A stretch of DNA of 64,000 bases from CAVWDU01 sp963753815 (GTDB lineage: Bacteria; Pseudomonadota; Gammaproteobacteria; Pseudomonadales; Halieaceae). Under the pieces are notes generated by a model. The model ran no database searches, was not told the origin of the DNA, and saw only the letters and a list, made by a program, of their open reading frames with translations. The position numbers and the translations under genes were made by a program. Of the stretch, positions 57,046 through 64,000 are shown in pieces. The DNA lies in NCBI GenBank assembly GCA_963753815.1, contig CAVWDU010000007.1:434001-498000 (forward strand), in the 5' to 3' direction. Within the stretch, counting starts at the first letter, position 1, and every line of letters starts with the position of its first letter.

Positions 57046-57108
57046 AATACCTCGTCAAGTTCCGAGGACGTGGACCCGACAGGAATTAGGTAAACTGTCC
57101 CCGGGATT
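57046..57108 (+). repeat. 63-bp repeat unit, copy 4
   Basis: Identical in core to copy 3, eight bases after it (joined by CCGACATG). No transposase open frame accompanies any of the copies. Confidence 0.9.
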
Positions 57109-57178
57109 CATGACCGAACCCTGTAGATTGAGGAGCGACTGGTACGCCCCTTAGTACGAGCACTGTAGGAGGATTTCC

Positions 57179-57265
57179 AGTCCGACAAACTGAGAGCAGT
57201 CTGTCGGACCCAGGCTGATCCTGCTGCGGCGGCCCCCTAAGCCCGACAAACTGCCAGCCCGGTTC
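57179..57265. mobile_element. MITE-like palindromic element, short copy
   Basis: The segment holds TCCGACAAACTG (57181-57192), its near-perfect inverse CAGTCTGTCGGA (57197-57208), then CAGGCTGATCCTGCTGCGGCGGCCCCCTAAG, and CCCGACAAACTGCC (57242-57255) and AGCCCGGTTC. The outer pair GCAGTCTGTCGGAC and CCGACAAACTGC form terminal inverted repeats. The same framework, longer inside, recurs at 59658-59833. It is non-coding and lies just upstream of the next gene. Confidence 0.75.
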
Positions 57266-57327
57266 AGTGTAAGGGACGAGCCTTGGATTTGGCTGTAGTA
57301 TGATAAAGCGCCGCGAAGGAGAGCGTA

Positions 57328-58215
57328 ATGGTTCGTGCCCTGATCACCGCTATCATCTGTTGTGCACTCTCTGCTCAAGCAGAGACCCGGAAAGACTATC
57401 CGCAATACGGTATCTCTATAGCCGTGCCTGACAACTGGCGCACGCAGGAAGCGGGCGACTATCTGCTCATGGTTTCCGACACCGAGCCCGGCCTGGTGGC
57501 CATGACCCTGAACCGAGCGACCGATGTTACGCAATTGAAAGCCGCCGCCGGACAGGGTATCGAGGACGATGGCGTCAGCCTGCAGCGCAGCGGTGATTTC
57601 GAGAAGGTTGGCATAGAGGGTCTGGGCGCCGAGTTTTCAGGGACCTACGATGGCGCGGCGGCGATGGCCTTTGTCGCCGGAGTTATCAATCCCTTTGGCA
57701 GGGGCGTGACCATCGCCGCAATCACGTCGCGTACAAGCTACGGCCCGGCACAGGTTGCCTTGGTGAAAGAAATTGCGGATGGCCTCCATTTTGCCCAGCC
57801 GGTGGAGCCCAGGGCCGTCAGCGACTGGAACCGCAAGCTCCCCCACCGCAAGCTGACCTATATGCGCACAACGGGTGGTTCCGGCTCAAGCTACACCGAT
57901 TCATCGGGGCAAATCTACAGTTCCTACAGCGGCACAAGCTCCCGGCATTCAATCCATTTCTGCGGTAACGGTCGTTTCTACGCATCCAACAGCGACAGTA
58001 CGTCCTTCGACAATAGCGGCGGCTTCGGCATGGTTGCCGGGAACGGCGCGGGGGAAGGCGCCTGGACAATCGAACCCGGCGATGGGGATACCGTACTGTT
58101 GGTGCTCGTTTTCGATGACGGCGGCCGCCAGGAGTATGATCTGCTGTATGACGGTAAGAAGACTACGCTGGACGGCTCTCGGTACTTTTATACCGACAGT
58201 GATTGGTGCGGGTAG
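57328..58215 (+). CDS. Secreted hypothetical protein with a C-terminal beta-rich domain
   Basis: A 295-residue protein with a Sec signal peptide (MVRALITAIICCALSAQAE). Residues about 20-160 form one domain (GISIAVPDNWRTQEAGDYLL and AFVAGVINPFGRGVTIAAI), PsbP/DcrB-like in pattern. A Gly/Ser/Tyr-rich linker (GGSGSSYTDSSGQIYSSYSG) leads to a domain at about residues 205-295 with two cysteines (SIHFCGNGRFYAS and TDSDWCG), possibly a disulfide. I do not recognise a named family. The ATG has GGAGAG upstream. It lies between two MITE-like elements and beside a P1 peptidase gene on the same strand. Confidence 0.7.
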   Translation: MVRALITAIICCALSAQAETRKDYPQYGISIAVPDNWRTQEAGDYLLMVSDTEPGLVAMTLNRATDVTQLKAAAGQGIEDDGVSLQRSGDFEKVGIEGLGAEFSGTYDGAAAMAFVAGVINPFGRGVTIAAITSRTSYGPAQVALVKEIADGLHFAQPVEPRAVSDWNRKLPHRKLTYMRTTGGSGSSYTDSSGQIYSSYSGTSSRHSIHFCGNGRFYASNSDSTSFDNSGGFGMVAGNGAGEGAWTIEPGDGDTVLLVLVFDDGGRQEYDLLYDGKKTTLDGSRYFYTDSDWCG

Positions 58216-58509
58216 CACATGGTCGCATAACGGCCACACCCTGGTGCGATCAGCAGGATAATTACCAAATCATACCTGCCACATTTGCCTGGCCTGTTCG
58301 GCACCCTGCACTCAGCGGAGCGGGCCAGGCTGCGATTGACGACCGGGAGTAAGCGCGGCCGAACCGCTGGTGATAGCCGAGAACGGGTTCAGCCCTGCGG
58401 TGAAGCAAAACCGGCTTGATGGTTTGACGCCCAAAACAGCTCTTCGCCTCGTGCAACTCCAATCGACCACTCTCCAAGAGGCTATGCACATGCTCTATAC
58501 TAACAGCCT

Positions 58510-59659
58510 GTGAAGATACTACCGCTACTGCTCTTACTGCCCTCCCTCGCCACGGCTGCTGAACATCCGCGAGCACGTGATATCGGCATCCCGTTCGACG
58601 GCGTTGCCAGGCCGTCATAACGCGATTACCGACGTGCCGGGGGTGGAGGTCGGCTTTGAGACCATTGTCCGCGATCTGCCGGGCGACAGGGCTGTTCGCA
58701 CGGGCGTAACAGCGATACTGCCGCGGGGCCGGACAAACCACGATAAACCTGCTTACGGCGGCTGGTTTTCGCTCAACGGCAATGGCGAGATGACCGGTAC
58801 GGCCTGGATCGAGGAGTCGGGTTTCATCGAGGGCCCGATCATGATTACCAATACGCACAGTGTTGGCGCCGTACACGAGGGCACGATCCGCTGGCGCCTG
58901 GAGAATGGCGCCGCCGATTCCCGCGACTACTGGTGGTCACTCCCCGTGGTCGCCGAAACCTGGGATGGATACCTCAACGACATCAACGGCTTTCACGTGC
59001 GACCTGAACACGCTGGCGCCGCGATCGATGCCGCTCAACCCGGCCCGGTGCAAGAAGGCAATGTCGGTGGCGGCACCGCGATGAACTGCTTCGAGTTCAA
59101 GTGTGGCACAGGCACCTCGTCCCGCGCCGTAACTGTTGCTGGCAAGGATCACATTCTCGGCGTACTGGTTCAGGCCAACTTCGGCGTCCGCGACAACCTT
59201 ATCGTCGCCGGCGTGCCGGTAGGCAGGCACCTGCGCGACGACAGGGTGTTTTCATCCACCATTGCCGACTATACAGGCTTCGGCTCGATCATCATCGTGG
59301 TCGGCACCGATGCACCGCTACTCCCTCATCAATTGAAACGCATCACCCGACGCGCAGCCCTTGGCCTGTCGCGCACAGGCAGTATCGCGGGCAACGGCTC
59401 CGGCGACATCTTTCTCGCCTTCTCGACGGCCAACCCGGGTATCAACCAGTCCAGTTCAGAGGGCGGCAGCCAATCTGTAGCCAACGAAAGCATCGTCCCT
59501 CTGTTCGAGGCGACGATACAGGCGACGGAGGAAGCGATTATCAACGCCCTGGTCGCCGGTCGCACCATGACCGGCAACGGTGGGAAGACCGTCACCGCAA
59601 TTGATCATCAGGAACTCAGGCGGGTGCTGCGGGAATTCAACAGACTGGCAGCACCCTAG
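58510..59659 (+). CDS. Secreted P1 family (DmpA-like) aminopeptidase, one frameshift near the 5' end
   Basis: A protein of about 382 residues of the N-terminal-nucleophile peptidase family S58 (L-aminopeptidase/D-esterase). A signal peptide (GTG 58510: VKILPLLLLLPSLATAAEH) is followed by ARDIGIPFDGV; one extra G near 58601 then shifts the frame to PGRHNAITDVPGVEVGFETI. NVGGGTAMNCFEFKCGTGTSSR carries the self-cleavage and Ser nucleophile region, and GSGDIFLAFSTANPG the C-terminal part. The family cleaves N-terminal D- or beta-amino acids. The stop (TAG 59657-59659) coincides with the edge of the second MITE-like element. Confidence 0.85.
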
Positions 59660-59833
59660 CAGTCTGTCGGACTTAGGCTGATCCTGCTGCGGCGGCGGGA
59701 CAGCGGCCCCTTTTCCCGCCCTTTTTCGTTACATAGCCACCACTGTGCGCCTCAAAAGGGCGGAAAAAGTGTCTCGCTCTCCCACTTGCCTCGCGACGGC
59801 CCCCTAAGTCCGACAGACTGCCAGCCCGGTTCG
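59658..59833. mobile_element. MITE-like palindromic element, long copy
   Basis: Terminal inverted repeats GCAGTCTGTCGGACTTAGG (59659-59677) and CCTAAGTCCGACAGACTGC (59803-59821) are perfect over 19 bases. Inside, AGCGGCCCCTTTTCCCGCCC and CTCAAAAGGGCGGAAAAAG form a second inverted pair. CAGCCCGGTTC follows, as after the short copy. No open frame for a transposase is present, so it would be a non-autonomous element. Confidence 0.8.
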
Positions 59834-59872
59834 CTCACCGATTGGCTGCGGCGGGATTTGGTCACCCCACCG

Positions 59873-62800
59873 TCAATCGCCGAACAGCGAACTTTCCAAA
59901 ATGTCCACGTCGATCCAGCCCACCCTGCCGCTGCGCCGGAACAGCTCCGCAGCCACCGCCGGCGGCAACCCGGTGCCTGGTAACGACTCAGCTTCCCCAC
60001 CGCTCCAGGACACCCGGATGCCGGGTTCGCCGTGGGTTTGCAACCGGTAACGAACAGGTACCTGACAATAGGTAAAGGCCAGCGTCCGGGGCTCGAGCGG
60101 TAGCTCCCGGGCCTGGTCCGCGACATCGCGGTAGGTGAACACCGCCGACCCGCCAATGAATTCACGCCGGCGCAGCAGGGATACATCGAAATGGATTTCC
60201 CCGTCGGCCACCAAAACACCGAGTTCGCCGAAGCGGCTCAGGATCTCTTCCTTGACCTGGCCGGTCATGCCCGGCTGCTGGGCGCCCATATGCGAAGGCG
60301 TATGGGAGTAGGGATCGGCCGGGAAGCCGCCGTATTCCGCCGGCGTCTTGTTAAAACCAAGACCCTTGCGGATGCGGTAGTAAAAGTCGCCCAGCTCGCG
60401 ACAGGTCGCATCGGCCGAGCCCGCCGCGCGCGCCTGGAAAAAGCATTCCTGCACGGCGAGCAGCAGCTTGCCCACCATATGCCAGTAAATGCTGCCGAGA
60501 CCTTCAAACGCGAACATGGTGCCGGAACGACCGGTGAATTCACGGTGTCGGAACACGGTTTCGTAGAGCGCCAGCACGGCGTCAGTCTGATCCGGCTCAG
60601 CTCCGCAATCGATCAGCCGCTGCGCAAGATCACCGGCATTGCGCAGGTCCGCGTTGAAACGACAGTGGCCCTCTGCGTCGCGTTCAACGAGTCTGCGATC
60701 GCCGTTGTCCAGCATCGTTTTCAACAGGGGAATCGCCATGGCCTCCTGCTCGGGGACACGATTGCGACAGAGGAAGCCCTCCGGCTCGCGGTCCGGGTAC
60801 AGCATGAAAGTGTGCTGGTCTTCGCGGTAGAGGGGGCTGGCATACATTGATTTCAGCAGGGCGACTGCGTCTTCCGCGGACACGGCGCCGGAGCTGAGCG
60901 CCGCAACCTGCCCTTCCAGCATGAGGTAAAGGTGGTCCACCCCCAGCTTCCCGTCACTCCGGTGTAGCAGGTTGTAGGCGTGGTACATGTCGTCGTCGCG
61001 ACGATTACGGGCGATGCTGTGATTGGTGACCCGCAGGGCCTGTGACAGCAGGGCTTCGACGTCCTCCACCGGGACCGCGGTGTTTCCTGTCAGACTGCCG
61101 TCGCGATAAAGCTTCTCCCGGTACTCAGTGCCGACAGTACCCAGTCTGGCGGTGATCTGAAGACGCAGCGCATCATCGAGCGGGCCGCTTTCCATTGCGG
61201 CCGCGGCCTCATCGATGGCCGCGGCTGTCTGATCCAGCCAGGTGGCGACCGCGCTCGAGAGGTTTACAGGCGCCTGTTCGTCGGCCAGCAGGGCCTGCAG
61301 GAACACGAGGTAACGCCGGATGTAATACAGGGTCACCATCGACAGACCATTACCCACCAGGGCGTTGTTGGCGTCGTTCCATTCCGGGCGCTGGGTATTG
61401 AGCCAGATGCCGCCCTCGGGGACCAGGTTGGCCAGCTTGGCGAGCAATGGCACCAGAAGTTTCTCTGCCAGATTGACGTGGTAGACCTGGTCGTCGGCAT
61501 CCAGCAACAGCTGCCCGTCCGCACCCATGCGATCGACCCGCTGCGCTATTTCACCGGCCAGTTCCTGGTCGTAGTCGACCGTCGTCTTCGGATCAGCCAG
61601 CAGTTGCTCGAAAGGGCGGATGCGGTAGGGTACGTTTGCATAGCTGAAAATTTCCCGGCGCAGCAGCCCCGGCAAGGCGCCCGGATGCTGACGCCGCGAA
61701 AGCTCCAGCAACTTCAGCAGGTAGATGATCTGGTGGTCGCCCCAGTAGCCGATGTAGCTCCAGGGATCGTCCGGTTCTTCTACTTCCCACTCGAAGCCTT
61801 CGCTGGTCACTCGGTAGGGATTGTAACCGTCGGCCGTGGTGGCGTTCACGAAGCGGGCGATCACGTGTTCGGCAAATCCGGGAAAGCTGACCAGCAGTGT
61901 TTCCCAGTTCTGGAAGATGTCGCGCCAGTTGCCCTGGTAGCGCAGCAGCCGCTCGCCGTGCTCGTCACGCAGCACGATGGCGAACTCGTTCCAGGGGCGG
62001 GAGGGATCACCGTGGCGGCGGCCAAAGGTGATCGGCAGGTACTCGTAACAGAGACGTTCCAGGGTCGGGTCGCCGGAGGCGGTCGCTTGTGCCAGCAGGT
62101 CCTCGCGGTCGATCAGCGGCGGCAGGGCATCGAGCAGGGGGCGATGCCGATCAAAAGCGGAGAGGTTGAAGTGCCGGAGGTGACCCGCCAGGTGATCGCG
62201 GCCCACGGCGTAGCCGTCGGCGAAGATGCCGCCGCGAAGCACGTTGAACACCACGTTGGTATAGTGATGGTTGTCGGCCATTTCATCGGCGGTGTGCTGG
62301 AATCCATCCGCGCTGGCCATGATGCCGGCGAGCTCCCCATCCGCCTGCCTAATCGATTGCTCCAGCGACGCCTCCAGCGCGACGGGATCGGCCAGCTGGC
62401 GAAGCAGGTCAGCGCAGTCCGCCTGGCTGCGCTCCAGGTCGGCGACGAGTCGCCAGGTATTCGACTCGCCCGCGCCCAGCGCAACCTTGCTAACGACGAG
62501 GTAGGCACCGCGCACTCCCCGGATATGTGGTTCGGTGGTTACGTCGCCCGAGTGCTTGAACGCGTCGACCTGTCGCGAACTGAGGAGAATCCCAGGCTTG
62601 TCGAGACCGAGCTGAAATACCGTACTGGCGCGCAGTGATTCCGCCGGTTCCGCGCGGTCGGTAATCGCAGAGTTCAGCGTAAACATGCCGAGACCGGATG
62701 CCTCGTCGAGTTCCGAGCGTTTGTAGGCATCGACCAGGTAGCTGGCGCGGGCCTGGGTCGCCCGGGGCGTGCCGGCGGGAAGCAGGTTCTGCAAACCGTC

Positions 62801-63364
62801 CAGCAGCTGCAGTTCACGGCGTTCCGAGCCCAGGTTTTGCAGCTCGCTGTCCCGGCAGAAGCCATAGGCTTCGCTGGTGCGCCAGCCATAGCGAAAGGCC
62901 AGCTCGAGATCGTCGTTGATCTCCTCGAACACCAGCTTGCTGCCCGCCGCGTTGCGGTACAGGTTTCGACTGATCCGGTAACGTCCCTCGTGGGCGACCT
63001 TGAAGGGCTCCCACAACCGGTGCCCGCCGTCACCCGCCATCCTGATCAGGCTGAGCGGGCCGGTGTGGGGCGTGGATTCGTAAATACGGTCGACGGTGAC
63101 GTAGGGGAACAGTGCAGTCTCCGGCGAAACACGGCCAAGCGTAAGTCCACCATTGGACGCCACGAATATCCAGTGGTCACCCGCGGAGACGAGGCTGATG
63201 AAAAATGGCGGCATACGGTCGACATCACTGATGCGGTAGTAGCGTTCGCCGCGGAAATCGACGAAACCGCCAGCGGGGCCGCAATCAGCCTCGCCGGATG
63301 CCCTCGGAGTCGAACTGACACCGCCATTGTCGTTAGCATTTGTTCCTGTCGCGGCTATAGCCAT
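59873..63364 (-). CDS. Very large protein of unknown function, carbohydrate-active-enzyme-like
   Basis: An intact frame of 1163 codons from MAIAATGTNANDNGG (ATG 63364; GGGGGCG eight bases upstream). The frame is open to 63526 but those residues come from repeat sequence. The N-terminal about 230 residues look beta-rich (ISLVSAGDHWIFVASNGGLTLG). The centre has WNEFAIVLRDEHGERLLRYQGNWRDIFQNWE, then GYWGDHQIIYLLKLLELSRRQ and long alpha-helical stretches (two-helix repeats), which resemble the alpha/alpha-barrel of glycoside hydrolases or phosphorylases. The C-terminus has GGSAVFTYRDVADQARELPLEPRTLAFTYCQVPV. No signal peptide is obvious. I cannot place it in a named family; similar large bacterial proteins are annotated hypothetical. 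Confidence 0.7.
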   Translation of the reverse strand: MAIAATGTNANDNGGVSSTPRASGEADCGPAGGFVDFRGERYYRISDVDRMPPFFISLVSAGDHWIFVASNGGLTLGRVSPETALFPYVTVDRIYESTPHTGPLSLIRMAGDGGHRLWEPFKVAHEGRYRISRNLYRNAAGSKLVFEEINDDLELAFRYGWRTSEAYGFCRDSELQNLGSERRELQLLDGLQNLLPAGTPRATQARASYLVDAYKRSELDEASGLGMFTLNSAITDRAEPAESLRASTVFQLGLDKPGILLSSRQVDAFKHSGDVTTEPHIRGVRGAYLVVSKVALGAGESNTWRLVADLERSQADCADLLRQLADPVALEASLEQSIRQADGELAGIMASADGFQHTADEMADNHHYTNVVFNVLRGGIFADGYAVGRDHLAGHLRHFNLSAFDRHRPLLDALPPLIDREDLLAQATASGDPTLERLCYEYLPITFGRRHGDPSRPWNEFAIVLRDEHGERLLRYQGNWRDIFQNWETLLVSFPGFAEHVIARFVNATTADGYNPYRVTSEGFEWEVEEPDDPWSYIGYWGDHQIIYLLKLLELSRRQHPGALPGLLRREIFSYANVPYRIRPFEQLLADPKTTVDYDQELAGEIAQRVDRMGADGQLLLDADDQVYHVNLAEKLLVPLLAKLANLVPEGGIWLNTQRPEWNDANNALVGNGLSMVTLYYIRRYLVFLQALLADEQAPVNLSSAVATWLDQTAAAIDEAAAAMESGPLDDALRLQITARLGTVGTEYREKLYRDGSLTGNTAVPVEDVEALLSQALRVTNHSIARNRRDDDMYHAYNLLHRSDGKLGVDHLYLMLEGQVAALSSGAVSAEDAVALLKSMYASPLYREDQHTFMLYPDREPEGFLCRNRVPEQEAMAIPLLKTMLDNGDRRLVERDAEGHCRFNADLRNAGDLAQRLIDCGAEPDQTDAVLALYETVFRHREFTGRSGTMFAFEGLGSIYWHMVGKLLLAVQECFFQARAAGSADATCRELGDFYYRIRKGLGFNKTPAEYGGFPADPYSHTPSHMGAQQPGMTGQVKEEILSRFGELGVLVADGEIHFDVSLLRRREFIGGSAVFTYRDVADQARELPLEPRTLAFTYCQVPVRYRLQTHGEPGIRVSWSGGEAESLPGTGLPPAVAAELFRRSGRVGWIDVDILESSLFGD

Positions 63365-63506
63365 AGCGAGCGCCCCCGGAGTTATGCGACTGTTGGTTGA
63401 AACGCAATTATAGAAAAAGCGCTGGTGATGGGGGTGGCAGTTGCGTTCAACCGGACTTTCAGCGGGATAGGGCGGCAGGTGCTCTGCGGAGGGCGGGAAA
63501 TATGTC

Positions 63507-63533
63507 GAATTCTGGGGACAGTTCACTTAACTC
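63507..63533 (-). repeat. Diverged copy of the AACTGTCCCC motif, inverted
   Basis: On the minus strand GAGTTAAGTGAACTGTCCCC with AGAATTC matches 22 of 27 bases of the core of the 63-bp unit near 56620-57108. It lies upstream of the large protein gene. Confidence 0.65.
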
Positions 63534-63722
63534 GGGGCCTGACCACAGGGGCACATTCGCATACGAGAGTGCGGAAACCCAAGATTCGCACCCCCGCGCC
63601 GGCTCAACACACGAGACACTGTCGACCGGGTAAGCGAAAGTCTCCATGCAGCAATAGCAGGCCGATCTGAATCGATGCGGATATCGAGAAATCAACAACG
63701 CGGCATGGGCGCCATGATTGGG

Positions 63723-63773
63723 GTCAGTTTATTGGTCTTGAAGTTTCCGACCTGCGCCCTGAGATAAACTGAC
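63723..63773. repeat. Inverted repeat, arms of 10 bp
   Basis: GTCAGTTTAT (63723-63732) and ATAAACTGAC (63764-63773) are perfect inverse arms around a 31-base spacer with its own GC content. It could be a remnant of a small mobile element or a hairpin; no T run follows on either strand, so it is not a standard terminator. Confidence 0.6.
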
Positions 63774-64000
63774 TACACCTGCAACCGCCCGTAACTGCAT
63801 CAGCGCCGATCACCCGGCTGCCACAGTGTTCAGTATTTTTGTCATTCGACCGCGCCGGAACGACAAGCGTCGCCGTTAGCCTGGCCGGTGGTTTATTCGA
63901 CATGCGCACGCCTGTGATGCTCAATCTGTCCACCCCTCTTCAAGTAGTGTAATGTGTCACCGCGACCCCGCCGGCAGAATCACGAGAACCGTGCGGCCCT

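Larger units (their letters stand above)
56394..57109 (+). repeat. Tandem duplication (offset 355 bp) including the 3' end of the amidotransferase gene
   Basis: Copy A (56394-56748) and copy B (56749-57109) run in direct tandem at a constant offset of 355 bp through the first repeat unit and 361 bp in the second. Each has the last about 40 codons of the amidotransferase gene (ending at 56512 in copy A), about 100 bp of downstream sequence and two 63-bp units. Copy B differs at roughly nine or ten positions over the 289 bp compared, including GCAAATTAC for GCAAGTTAC. The second gene 3' end has no start and is not expressed as a gene. Confidence 0.9.
63365..64000. other. Non-coding end of the window with repeats
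   Basis: There are 636 bases with no credible gene. Two structured features are present: a diverged repeat motif at 63507-63533 and a 10-bp inverted repeat at 63723-63773. Confidence 0.5.

Noticed and set aside
56620..57108. A CRISPR array made of the 63-bp units
   Set aside because: Units are too long, there are only four, spacers are absent or 2-8 bp except for one gap of duplicated gene sequence, and no cas gene is near.
61478..62638. A 386-codon plus-strand open frame
   Set aside because: Antisense to the 1163-codon gene and without a ribosome site or motif.

Overview
The window reads as chromosomal DNA from a GC-rich, free-living, probably marine gammaproteobacterium. The evidence is a FadH that follows the E. 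coli protein closely, small proteins of the DUF5062 and DUF1653 families, a large TonB-dependent receptor, sodium-coupled transporters and many FAD oxidoreductases. No rRNA, tRNA, CRISPR array, phage or complete transposase gene was seen. The genus cannot be fixed from the sequence; a Woeseiaceae- or Halieaceae-like bacterium is only a guess.

Layout. 1-965 is the 3' part of a molybdopterin oxidoreductase. 1185-16345 is an accessory catabolic region. It holds four PYROXD2/phytoene-desaturase-like FAD oxidoreductases, a GcvT-like aminomethyltransferase, a PuuA-like glutamine synthetase homologue, a PuuB-like amine oxidase, a cupin, a sodium:solute symporter and an AraC-type regulator fused to an NTF2/SnoaL domain. 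This set suggests uptake and oxidative demethylation or deamination of an amine, with one-carbon units passed to folate; the substrate is unknown. 16627-22643 carries a secreted hypothetical protein, a BKACE (DUF849) enzyme, a fatty-acid desaturase divergent from an AraC regulator, a Dps protein with a clear terminator, and a reductive-dehalogenase-like iron-sulfur protein. 22740-32592 holds an RND efflux pair, a DASS transporter, a YtcJ-like amidohydrolase, a LysR regulator with an odd hydrophobic N-terminus and a membrane protein. 32603-37343 is a three-gene 2-oxoacid:ferredoxin oxidoreductase operon. 37626-45479 holds ArsM, a DUF2892 protein, a TetR regulator divergent from fadH with two operator-like palindromes between them, and an SDR/SnoaL/TonB-receptor group. 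46114-55340 is mixed housekeeping and small-molecule genes, including a DEAD-box helicase, a second sodium:solute symporter, a dienelactone hydrolase, a phytanoyl-CoA dioxygenase family protein and a ribokinase remnant. 55341-60000 is repeat-rich: a class II glutamine amidotransferase whose 3' end is tandemly duplicated, four copies of a 63-bp unit, and two MITE-like palindromic elements flanking a secreted protein and a P1 peptidase. 59873-63364 encodes a very large protein of unrecognised function.

Sequence quality. Nine genes are broken by about fifteen frameshifts, while homologous protein continues in the next frame. Nearly all look like one extra base. This points to insertion errors in the assembly more than to gene decay, so these genes are described as if intact.
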